Assembly (NCBI GenBank): GCA_016702545.1
Contig: JADJDT010000023.1
Location: 37,369 to 101,368 of the forward strand
Source of the DNA: Pseudomonadota bacterium
Lineage (GTDB): Bacteria; Myxococcota_A; Polyangia; GCA-2747355
Length of the DNA: 64,000 nucleotides
Direction: 5' to 3'
The translations under genes and the position numbers were made by a program. Shown in pieces: positions 56,878 to 64,000 of the stretch. Below the pieces are notes generated by a model. That model saw nothing but the letters and a program-made list of their open reading frames with translations, had not been told where the DNA came from and did not search any database. How positions within the stretch are numbered: position 1 is the stretch's first letter; every line of letters begins with the position of its first letter.

Positions 56878-59094
56878 ATGGCTGGCTGGGCACGTCGCTG
56901 CGCCTGCGCGCTGCTGTTGAGCGGCGTGGCCGCCTGCGGGGGCGGGCCGCGGTTGCAGCAACCGCAGACCTCGTGGGCCACGGCGCGCGCGACCGGCAGC
57001 GAGGCGGCGGCCCTCTCGGCTCGGGCGCGAGCGTGGGTCCCGGGCCTCGGGGCGGCGGAGGCGAGGGCGCGCCGGCGGGCGGCCCTGCTGCTCCAGGCGC
57101 GGATCGCGGGCGACGCGGGGCTGGCACCCGCCGACCGCGCTTGTCTCGCGGTCGTGCTGCGCCGCCGGCTCCGCTGCGAGACCGAAGGGTCGGTAGCCGT
57201 GGCGCTGCTGCAGGCGCTGGGCTGGGCCGGCGACGCGACGGACGTGCGGCGCCTGCTGGCCTGGTGCGGGGGCAGCGGCGAGGAGGTGCCGGCGGCCCTG
57301 GCAGCGCTCGCCGTGCTCGCCGATCGGCTCCGGCTCGATCCAGCCACCGCGACCCTTCTGCTGGGGCCGCTGCGACGGCCCGAGGCGCCCGTGCGCCGCG
57401 CGGCCGCTTGGGCGCTGGCCCGCCTCGCGCAGGGCGCCGACGCCGGCCGCTCGCACGCGCCCTGCACGCGCCCGGCCTGCGCTTGCCGCGACTCGACGGC
57501 GCTGCTGCACAGCGTCACCGGGCCGCAGTCACGAGCCCCGGCGCCGCGGCTGCAGTGGCCCGCCTCGGTCACGCTGGCGCTCGAGCGCTGCGGCACCTCC
57601 GACCCGGACGCTCGCGTGCGGGCGCTCTGTTTGCGTGCGCTCGCGCCCACCCTGGACGGGCAGGCCGGGCCCTGGCTGCTGCGCCGTACCGAAGACCCGA
57701 GCGTCTGGGTGCGGCTCGAGGCCATCCACGCGCTGGCCCGCTTGGGTGCTGGAGGCGCGCCTCGCCTGGCCGCGGCCCTCCGCGCGCTGTGGCAAGGGGT
57801 CGCCACCAGTCGCCAGCGCCTGGCCGGCCCCGAGCTGCATCCCATCCTCGTGGGCCTGACGGCGCTGCTCCCGCACGCCGCGCTGGCCGCCGTGCGTCAG
57901 CTGGCCGACGAGCTGCTCGAGCTTGCCGACGCAGCGCGGTCCAGTGTCGCTTACGCCCCACCCGAGGCCCGCAGCATCGACCTGGTGCACTGCCTGGCCG
58001 CCCAGCTTCACGATCTCGCGGCGGCGGCCGTCGAGCGCACACCGACCTGCGGGACGGCTCATGATCCGCAGCTCGACGCGAGCTGGCGCCGACGTCAGGT
58101 CGTGGAGGTGCTCACGGCACTGGCGCGGGACGCCGGCTGGCGTCTGACGCTATTGCGTCGCTACCTCGTCGACGCGACATTGGCCGTGCGCGTGGCCGCG
58201 GTCGAGGCCCTCGGCACGCTCGGCAGCGCCGTCGTCGTGCCGGCCCTGCGCCGGGCCTACGCCGACCCGAGTGCTGCCGTCTTTGCCGCCGCGGCCCGAG
58301 CCACCACGCGCGGCGCCGCCCTGCTCGACGAGCAGGGGATGACCGCGCAATTGGTACAGGGCATGACCGCGCACGCGCGGCCGCCGCATGCGGCGGCGCT
58401 CTGCGCGGCGAGCGAGGCGCTAGCCGCGCTCCGCAGCGCGCCGCCCCCGCGGCTGCTGCTCGAGCTGGCGCTGAGCCCGCTCGAGCCGATTCGTAGCTGC
58501 GCGCGCGCAGCCCTGCGGGCACTCGGCGCGAGCGAACTCCTCGGCCCCGGGGCGACCGCCCGCGTGGCAGGGCAGCACGCCGCGCCTCGACCAGTGCCTG
58601 AGCTGTCCGGCCCCGCCCCGCAGCGGGGTGCCGCGCCGCCGCCGCGCCGCCCGCGGCGTCTGGTGCTACGCACCGATCGCGACCGGGTGGTCCTCGAGCT
58701 GCTCTGGGATGAGGCCCCACGAGCGGCGGCCTATTTGGTGCGCCTGGTGCGGGAGCGATCGCTGGAAGGCGCCGTCCCCTATCGGGTGCTCCCCGGTGAG
58801 CTGGTCGAGCTCGGCCGGCTGCCGCTCGACGAGCATCAGGATCGCCTGGCCGAGGAGCACGCCGCTGGGGCGTTCGAGCGCGGCGGCGTCGGGCTGGTGG
58901 CGGCCCAGGGCGTGGCCACGCGCGCGCTCTTCATCGCGCTGCAGCGCCAGCCGCAGCTCGACGGTCGCTTCCCACGCGTCGCCCGTGTCGTCGCAGGCCT
59001 CGATCGCATCGAGCGCTGGCGGGCCGGCGACCGCCTGCAACAGATCAGCGCCGACGCCGACGCAGGGCAAGGCAAGGCGGGCGGCAAGCCCTGA
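56878..59094 (+). CDS. HEAT-repeat lipoprotein with C-terminal cyclophilin-like domain
   Basis: 738 aa. Signal peptide with lipobox GVAAC (Cys20). Residues about 40-560 are HEAT-like helical pairs (DARVRALCLRALAPTL, PSVWVRLEAIHALARLG, LAVRVAAVEALGTLGS, PIRSCARAALRALGA). From about 590 a cyclophilin-type pattern appears: LVLRTDRDRVVLELLWDEAPRAAAYLVRLV, then YRVLPGELVELG and a late RVVAGLDRIERW. The catalytic Arg of FHR may be kept in PYRVLP, but other active-site residues are not obvious, so isomerase activity is uncertain. Probably a periplasmic folding or binding factor. Confidence 0.85.
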   Translation: MAGWARRCACALLLSGVAACGGGPRLQQPQTSWATARATGSEAAALSARARAWVPGLGAAEARARRRAALLLQARIAGDAGLAPADRACLAVVLRRRLRCETEGSVAVALLQALGWAGDATDVRRLLAWCGGSGEEVPAALAALAVLADRLRLDPATATLLLGPLRRPEAPVRRAAAWALARLAQGADAGRSHAPCTRPACACRDSTALLHSVTGPQSRAPAPRLQWPASVTLALERCGTSDPDARVRALCLRALAPTLDGQAGPWLLRRTEDPSVWVRLEAIHALARLGAGGAPRLAAALRALWQGVATSRQRLAGPELHPILVGLTALLPHAALAAVRQLADELLELADAARSSVAYAPPEARSIDLVHCLAAQLHDLAAAAVERTPTCGTAHDPQLDASWRRRQVVEVLTALARDAGWRLTLLRRYLVDATLAVRVAAVEALGTLGSAVVVPALRRAYADPSAAVFAAAARATTRGAALLDEQGMTAQLVQGMTAHARPPHAAALCAASEALAALRSAPPPRLLLELALSPLEPIRSCARAALRALGASELLGPGATARVAGQHAAPRPVPELSGPAPQRGAAPPPRRPRRLVLRTDRDRVVLELLWDEAPRAAAYLVRLVRERSLEGAVPYRVLPGELVELGRLPLDEHQDRLAEEHAAGAFERGGVGLVAAQGVATRALFIALQRQPQLDGRFPRVARVVAGLDRIERWRAGDRLQQISADADAGQGKAGGKP

Positions 59095-59126
59095 GGGCGC
59101 TGCCTCGACCCTTCAGGCAGGCGCTA

Positions 59127-59263
59127 GAGCACCGACCGGGTTGAACACCGTGACGAAACGCGCAGTTGCGGGTGAGGTCGGGGCGGGGGGCGGGCTGCGG
59201 AGCAGGCGCCCGGATCGCCCGCAAATGCGCGTTGCAGTAGGTGTTTCAACTCGGTCGGTGCTC
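59127..59263. repeat. Palindromic element, family E
   Basis: Long imperfect inverted repeat. Left gagcaccgaccgggttgaac... (59127 on) pairs with right ...caactcggtcggtgctc (ending 59263). Pairing goes on inward through aacgcgcagttgcgg against ccgcaaatgcgcgtt, about 45-50 bases per arm. It occupies the gap between convergent genes (59094 and 59280). Confidence 0.8.
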
Positions 59264-59279
59264 AAGGCCCGAGGCCGCT

Positions 59280-59786
59280 TCAGACGAGGAAGTCGAGCAT
59301 CTGCACGCGCGTGAGGTAGCCCTCGAGCGCGGCGGCGTACTCGTCGATCAGCAGGTCGAGCTCGACATCGACGCGGCGCGCGATGGTGCGCAGCACCTTG
59401 CCGCTGACGGGGATCTCGGGGCCGCTCAGGGCCAGCACCGCGCTCACGCGCTCGCCCGCCGGCGGCGCCTCACCGCGCTCGCTCGTAAACGAGATGTGCG
59501 TGCGCGAGACCTCGACCACCAGCGCCTCGCCGCCGTCGTCGAAACGCCATTGCGCCGGCAGCGTGGGCGGCGGGGCGACGCGGTAGTTGACGCGCCGGTT
59601 CTGCCGGATCAGCCCCTCGATGATCTCGTGAATCGGACTGCTCACCACCGTGTCTTGGCTCTCGAGCAGGAAGTCGCGCATGCGCTTCATCGCCTTCTGC
59701 GTGCGAATGATGTTCTGGCGCATGTCGCCCAGCCGCGTCTGATCGCGGCTGATCTTGTCGACCGTCAGCTCCAGCAGCACCCGCAT
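59280..59786 (-). CDS. C-terminal part of a frameshifted cNMP-binding/PilZ-like protein
   Basis: 168 aa in this frame. It begins inside a helix (MRVLLELTVDKISRDQTRL) that normally follows a cyclic-nucleotide-binding domain. A region resembling a PilZ-type beta domain follows (NRRVNYRVAPPPTLPAQWRF, GEALVVEVSRTHISF, VSAVLALSGPEIPVSGKVLR). The N-terminal half is the fragment at 59901-60161 in the same frame, and the link between them reads in another frame. One gene 59280-60161 with two indels is the best reading. The PilZ assignment is tentative. Confidence 0.65.
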   Translation of the reverse strand: MRVLLELTVDKISRDQTRLGDMRQNIIRTQKAMKRMRDFLLESQDTVVSSPIHEIIEGLIRQNRRVNYRVAPPPTLPAQWRFDDGGEALVVEVSRTHISFTSERGEAPPAGERVSAVLALSGPEIPVSGKVLRTIARRVDVELDLLIDEYAAALEGYLTRVQMLDFLV

Positions 59787-59900
59787 CAGCAGCCCGGTGG
59801 TGGGCTCGGCATCGACCAGGGGCGCGGAGCGCAGGGGCCTCGATCTGCCACAACACGGCGCCGGCGCCGACGATCGCCGTGCTGGTGCGCGGCAGACCGG

Positions 59901-60161
59901 TCAGCGCCCGAGCTCGCCGATGATCGCTGGCGGCCGCAAGCGATGCGTCTCTTCCTCGCCCTGGCGCAGCACCAGCTCGCCCTCGGTGAGCAAATACATC
60001 GCGTCGGCCACCTGCCCGGCGTGAAACAACAGCTCGCCCGTGCCGAGCTCGCGACGCACGAAGAGCTCCGCCAGCCGCTGCAGCTGCTCGGCAGACAGCG
60101 CTCGCAGTAGTGGAATCCCGCGCAGCTGCTCGGTCGTCAATCCCAGCTTACTGATGCTCAT
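59901..60161 (-). CDS. N-terminal fragment: cyclic nucleotide-binding domain
   Basis: 86 aa. IPLLRALSAEQLQRLAELFVRRELGTGELLFHAGQ and MYLLTEGELVLRQGEEE are the first strands of a CRP-type cNMP-binding domain, cut at IIGELGR by a stop. In the next frame the sequence goes on as ALTGLPRTSTAIVGAGAVLWQIEA, exactly the missing phosphate-binding cassette and following strands, before returning to the frame of 59280-59786. I therefore regard it as the first third of that gene. The RTSTA motif is in the shifted part, so ligand binding would be possible only if the indels are assembly errors. Confidence 0.65.
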   Translation of the reverse strand: MSISKLGLTTEQLRGIPLLRALSAEQLQRLAELFVRRELGTGELLFHAGQVADAMYLLTEGELVLRQGEEETHRLRPPAIIGELGR

Positions 60162-60850
60162 GGTCGGGCAGTGTAGCGCTCTCGTCTCCCGCGAGACAAG
60201 TCACACCGCAGGCCCATGCGCCGGGGCCGAGGGGCGCTGCGCTTCGTGGCCCGCGAGGGGCACCAATCTGCCCCCGCGAGGCAGACTGACCCAAGGCGAC
60301 TCGCGGCGTCGGCAAGGCGCGCCGCGCGGCGGCGAGAGGCCCGGGATGATGGCGTTGCACCGCCGGTTGCCGAGCCAGGTGCGCCCCGCCGCGCGCCGCC
60401 AACGCGTCCGAGCGCGGCTCGTGGGGCCGGCTGCCCCAGCGCTGCGTTGAGGATGCTGCGCTGGAGGCACCCGCTCGGCGCGGAGGCCCACGGACGGGCC
60501 GGAACGGTGGCCTCCGCGCGAAGCCGCACCCGCTCTGTGGCCGCGCCCTTGGATCGCGAGGCCGGAGGGCAAGTTGCCGGGTACACCGACGGAGCGCGTG
60601 CGGTTGACCCACACCCCAGAGCGCCACGACACGCAACCTCCGCCGTGCGCGCGCGGAGCCGATTCCGGCACGCCCAGCGCTGGCACTGCAGCTGCAACAG
60701 CGCTGGGCGCTCGTTATCAGTGTCGGCGGCAGGCAGGTCTGCACGGAGGCGTGTTCAGCCCAATCATGCGGATTGAGCTGCCGGAACGCGGGTCGTCCCT
60801 CGTGCTGGGTCGCATCGACATCGCTGGCACAGCGACCAAGGAGGTGCATC
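60162..60850. other. Gap of about 690 bp without a supportable gene
   Basis: Open frames exist on both strands, but all are Arg/Ala/Pro-rich with no motif, start site or family likeness. No inverted-repeat element like those elsewhere was found. The last 15 bases hold the strong AAGGAGG site of the receiver gene. It may be decayed coding DNA or a long regulatory region. Confidence 0.5.
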
Positions 60851-61393
60851 GTGCACGGTCAAACGCACATCAGGCAGTTGCCGCACACGCAGACCAGGCA
60901 GGAGCCGCGGGGGATCGCGCACCGCGCGCGCGAATACCCGGCGCTGGACTCGCCCCGGGTGCTCGTCGCCGACGATGACGACGACCTGCGAGCGTTGCTG
61001 GCCGCCGCGCTCACCGACGAGGGCTACCACGTCACCGAGGCGGCCGACGGCCATCGGCTGCTCGAGCTCGTCTCCTCTCAGCTGCTCTACCCCGTCGGGT
61101 CACCAGCCCTCTTCGATCTGCTTGTCGTCGACGTGCTGATGCCGGGGCCCAACGGGCTGTGGTCGGTCGCGACCCTGCGCTACCTGGATTGGGCCACCCC
61201 CGTGCTCGTTGTCACCGCGCTGGGCGCGCGGGAGGCCAAGTCGCACGCGGGGCACCTCGGCGCGGCCGCCGTGATGCACAAGCCGATCGACCTGCCGACC
61301 TTCCGCTGGACCGTCGCCGCCCTCGTCGGTCCCGGTCGCGCCAAGCACCGGTGGCGCGACGGACACGCGCGCGAGAGCCGCCCCGGCCGCTGA
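60851..61393 (+). CDS. Stand-alone response-regulator receiver protein
   Basis: 180 aa. GTG 60851 is chosen because AAGGAGG ends six bases before it. After about 35 unstructured residues comes a full receiver domain: acidic cluster ADDDDDLR, phospho-acceptor Asp in LLVVDVLMPGPNG, Thr in LVVTALG, Lys in HKPID. There is no output domain, so it acts by binding partners or in a phosphorelay. No histidine kinase lies next to it. A loop insert (SSQLLYPVGSPALF) sits before strand 3. Confidence 0.88.
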   Translation: MHGQTHIRQLPHTQTRQEPRGIAHRAREYPALDSPRVLVADDDDDLRALLAAALTDEGYHVTEAADGHRLLELVSSQLLYPVGSPALFDLLVVDVLMPGPNGLWSVATLRYLDWATPVLVVTALGAREAKSHAGHLGAAAVMHKPIDLPTFRWTVAALVGPGRAKHRWRDGHARESRPGR

Positions 61394-61592
61394 GAACCAC
61401 GTGCCAGGGTCTTCGTCTGGAGACCCGTGCCGGCGTGCCCTACCGCTACCACTCGACAGCGCAGCGCCGTCGCGGGCGGCGCGGGGCGGCCTCCCCTTCC
61501 AATAAGCGCATATTGACTCTGCAAGACGGCATACGTTGGCCATTGCGGATGATCGGCGAAGGGGCGTATTCTTCGTCTATTGAGGTGCCAGC

Positions 61593-64000
61593 ATGCTCGC
61601 GCCAAGTAGCGGTATAGGTGTGCGCGTGTCCGGGTGGATCTTCTTCCTAGGCCTGGCCCTCGGCCTGGGCTGCAGCGGGGGTGGTGGGGACCAGGCGCCG
61701 CCCGTGGTGGGCGTGGCGGCGCGGGCGGCGACGAATGCGGCCAACAGCATGAACGCGATGAACGCGATGAACGCGATGAACGCGATGAACGCGATGAACG
61801 CGATGAACGCGATGAACGCGATGAACGCGATGAACGCGATGAACGCGATGAACGCGATGAACGCGATGAACGCGATGAACGCGATGAACGCGCTGAACGC
61901 GATGAACGCGATGAACACGACCAACAGCGTGACCGCGGGCACGCCGCTCGCTGCGGGCGCGCTGCGGATTCCCTCGACCACGCTGGCTGACCTCGGGCGC
62001 TACACCCTGGCGCAGACCGAGCTGCTCTGCCCACCGACGCGCCTCCCGCACACCTTCGATCAGGGCACCCCCGGCGACCCGAGTGACGACCTCGCCGCAA
62101 CCCTGACCTTCCCGCGCTGGCTCGTGCTCAAGCAGCAGTTCGAGCGCGTGCGCGTGGCCTGCGCCACGCCGGTACCGGGTAGCTGCGGCAACGGCATCGT
62201 CGATGGCGGCGAGGACTGCGACACAGGCATCGCGCTCGGCCAGCCCGGCGCCTGCCAGACGGTGACCGTGGCGATCGACGAGGACCTCGACGGCAACGGC
62301 ACTCCCGAGACGAGCGTGACCTACGAGGTCTTCTCCGGCATCGGCCTGGCCTGCGCCGACCGCGCCTATCGCCCCTTCCTGCTGCACCCCACGACCGGCC
62401 CCGAGGCCACCGCCAGCCCCGAGACCTTCGGCACCTTCTTCCGCTACCTCTGCCTGCAGAGCTGGGACGAGGCCCAGGGCAAGGCCGTCTACCGCTGCGG
62501 CAAGGGCCGGCTCGCCGCCGGCGTCTCTGGCTACGCCGTCCGCGAGGGCACCCTCTCGGCGCGCCCGATCTACCTCTCGGCGCTCACCTGGGGTGACAAC
62601 GGCGGCAACGTCTGGAACCGCCACTGGCAGTTTCGCGAGCACCACATCGGCTCGATCCCCGAGCCGATCGCCGCCGGCCAGCAGATCGGCTACGCGCTGG
62701 ACGCCGCCTGGGGCCTCAACCCGCGCGAGACGCACCCCGGCGGCGCGAGCAAGGAGCCCGACTACCTGGCGGCCCTCGCGCTCAAGACCGCCACCAACCG
62801 CACCGGCGTCAGCGTCAGCCCCTACAACCGCGCGAACGCCACCGGCGGCCTGAGCTTCGACGCCCGCGAGCTCAACCAATGCGAGCCCGGCTACCACAGC
62901 TACCCCGACCTGGCCTCCACCGGCGCCCTCGAGCAGGACATGCTGCTCAACCTCAGCGTCGCCGGGTGGTACCAGGACGGCTGCACCTGGGCCCGCGATT
63001 GGGGCCTCGCCACGCTTCCCACCCAGCAGGTCGGCAGCTGTCAGGTCTTCGACATTGGGGCGGGCACCTTGCAGACCCGCATGGGCCTCAACCTCGGCGA
63101 CGACACCCCCCGCCGTTGCCCCAGCTTTGCCACCTGCGAGCCCGGCAAGAGCTGTTGCATCGGGCGCTTTGCGTTAGGTGGCAAGTTCAGCTGCGCCGTG
63201 AAGGCTGACGCTACGGTGTGGTGCTGGGGCACGAATGACTACGGACAACTGGGACGGGGAACAAACGACGCCGGGAGCACCTTGGCGGGACCGGTGCTCG
63301 GATTCGCTGGCGGTTCGCCGCTAACGGGCGCACTGGAGGTCGCACTCGGTCAAGACCACGCCTGCGCGCGCCGTGGCGATGGAAGCGTGTGGTGCTGGGG
63401 CCAAAATTGGTACTCCCAACTCGGCGACGGAACCACCGTCGACCGGCCCAGCCCAGTGCGGGTGACTGGACTCGGAGCCGCAGCGGCAGTCGAGGAGATT
63501 ACGGCAGACGGCTATCACACCTGTGCACGACGTGCCGATGGGACACTCCTGTGTTGGGGGAACAATGGGTATGGCCAGCTCGGCGACGGCGAGACGGTCA
63601 CCCGCGCCAACCCAGTCGCCGTTAGCGCGCTCGGCACAACCGTGGTCGGCGTTGCATCCGGCCTCCATCACACCTGCGCGCGACGTCTGGACGGTGGCCT
63701 ATGGTGCTGGGGCCGGAACACCGAGGGGGAAGTCGGCGACGGCACGACGGAGAACCGGCTGGTCCCGGTCGCCGTTACGGCCATGGGCACCGCAGTTGCT
63801 GAGGTCTGGGCAGGTGGATTTCGTACCTGCGCGCGCGGCAGCGATGCCGCGCTGCGCTGCTGGGGCTACAACCCTGGGGGAGAGATCGGCGACGGGACCA
63901 CGCTGACGCGACTCAGCCCGGTTCAGATCACTGCGTTGGGCACCCAAGTAACAACTGCGGCGCTTGGCGAGTACCACACTTGTGCGCGCCGCGCTGATGA
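61593..64000 (+). CDS. Exported lipoprotein with (MNA)n repeat and RCC1 repeats, 3' end outside window
   Basis: ATG 61593 with GAGGTG six bases upstream. Lipobox LGLGC (Cys27). After a short Gly linker come 18 tripeptides, 17 MNA and one LNA, coded by a 9-bp tandem array (61749-61910). Next is an unknown domain of about 370 residues that includes SCGNGIVDGGEDCDTG (a DUF4215-like motif) and RYLCLQSWDEAQGKAVYRC, similar in style to other secreted myxobacterial proteins. From about 63180 RCC1-type blades begin (VWCWGTNDYGQLG, VWCWGQNWYSQLG, LLCWGNNGYGQLGDG...), five before the edge. Probably a surface beta-propeller. No stop occurs in this frame to position 64000. Confidence 0.88.
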   Translation, partial: MLAPSSGIGVRVSGWIFFLGLALGLGCSGGGGDQAPPVVGVAARAATNAANSMNAMNAMNAMNAMNAMNAMNAMNAMNAMNAMNAMNAMNAMNAMNAMNALNAMNAMNTTNSVTAGTPLAAGALRIPSTTLADLGRYTLAQTELLCPPTRLPHTFDQGTPGDPSDDLAATLTFPRWLVLKQQFERVRVACATPVPGSCGNGIVDGGEDCDTGIALGQPGACQTVTVAIDEDLDGNGTPETSVTYEVFSGIGLACADRAYRPFLLHPTTGPEATASPETFGTFFRYLCLQSWDEAQGKAVYRCGKGRLAAGVSGYAVREGTLSARPIYLSALTWGDNGGNVWNRHWQFREHHIGSIPEPIAAGQQIGYALDAAWGLNPRETHPGGASKEPDYLAALALKTATNRTGVSVSPYNRANATGGLSFDARELNQCEPGYHSYPDLASTGALEQDMLLNLSVAGWYQDGCTWARDWGLATLPTQQVGSCQVFDIGAGTLQTRMGLNLGDDTPRRCPSFATCEPGKSCCIGRFALGGKFSCAVKADATVWCWGTNDYGQLGRGTNDAGSTLAGPVLGFAGGSPLTGALEVALGQDHACARRGDGSVWCWGQNWYSQLGDGTTVDRPSPVRVTGLGAAAAVEEITADGYHTCARRADGTLLCWGNNGYGQLGDGETVTRANPVAVSALGTTVVGVASGLHHTCARRLDGGLWCWGRNTEGEVGDGTTENRLVPVAVTAMGTAVAEVWAGGFRTCARGSDAALRCWGYNPGGEIGDGTTLTRLSPVQITALGTQVTTAALGEYHTCARRAD
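61749..61910. repeat. In-gene tandem repeat, 18 copies of 9 bp
   Basis: Unit atgaacgcg, perfect except for ctg instead of atg at 61893; followed by atgaacacg. It encodes Met-Asn-Ala tripeptides in the lipoprotein at 61593. The unit is three codons long, so copy-number change keeps frame. Confidence 0.97.

Noticed and set aside
61513..61545. TTGACT at 61513 as promoter of the RCC1 lipoprotein
   Set aside because: No acceptable -10 hexamer at 16-18 bases; nothing beyond local AT richness supports it.
61577..61981. Minus-strand frame giving a long Phe-Ile-Ala repeat
   Set aside because: It is the complement of the MNA-coding 9-bp array. The plus strand has a ribosome site, a lipobox and RCC1 domains in the same frame.

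Overview
The window is a GC-rich chromosomal segment from a myxobacterium-like member of the Myxococcota (old Deltaproteobacteria). This rests on content, not on a marker tree. There are two surface proteins with MopE-type CNG-D-DCDG cysteine repeats and MYXO-CTERM-like tails. There are Ser/Thr-kinase-fold proteins with TPR or PEGA domains, a DUF4215-like motif next to RCC1 repeats, many alanine/proline-rich lipoproteins, and a eukaryote-like UDP-sugar pyrophosphorylase. Most of it is housekeeping or conserved chromosomal DNA. No prophage, integron, CRISPR array or transposase gene was seen.

Layout. 1-8 kb: the end of a diguanylate cyclase, a zinc-ribbon coiled-coil protein, a DAGK-type lipid kinase, a TPR protein, an aspartic-protease lipoprotein with PDZ, and a YbjN-like protein. 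8-15.9 kb: queF, tRNA-Arg(CCG), a broken secreted protein, a kinase-fold/TPR protein that lacks catalytic residues, and a lipoprotein with Asp-rich calcium-binding-like repeats. 15.9-24.7 kb: tatBC, then uppS-cdsA-dxr plus a degenerate metallo-beta-lactamase-fold exonuclease, then adk and glgP. 24.8-29.9 kb: cell-wall surface proteins (amidase and SpoIID modules read as one frame). 30-43 kb: an EamA transporter and a putative glycosidase, then a minus-strand run manC, phosphomannomutase, VKOR-DsbA, a 1537-residue protein with a C-terminal alpha/beta hydrolase, and aminopeptidase P. 43-48.7 kb: ccmAB, a second kinase-fold/PEGA protein, and rplM-rpsI-rpsU. 48.8-54.6 kb: RsmB, a UDP-sugar pyrophosphorylase and an ABC-2 exporter operon. 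54.8-64 kb: a membrane-anchored receiver protein, a HEAT-cyclophilin lipoprotein, a frameshifted cNMP/PilZ-like gene, a stand-alone receiver, and the start of a secreted RCC1 lipoprotein with an (MNA)n repeat.

Two themes go beyond the genes. First, short palindromic elements of at least four sequence families lie between genes. Four of them fill convergent gaps, and several element ends supply or abut the neighbour's stop codon. One family has four successive stem-loops and a paired base change between copies. Second, tandem micro-repeats of 9 to 20 bp sit on gene edges: over start codons, over stop codons, just after the tRNA, and just before rplM. One of them, a 20-bp duplication at the lipid kinase start, moves the original start codon out of frame.

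Caution: at least five genes look interrupted by single-base indels, mostly in C/G runs, and one stretch (about 20440-20540) is made of long C and G homopolymers. This pattern suits an error-prone assembly better than mass gene decay, so broken genes should first be checked against reads.
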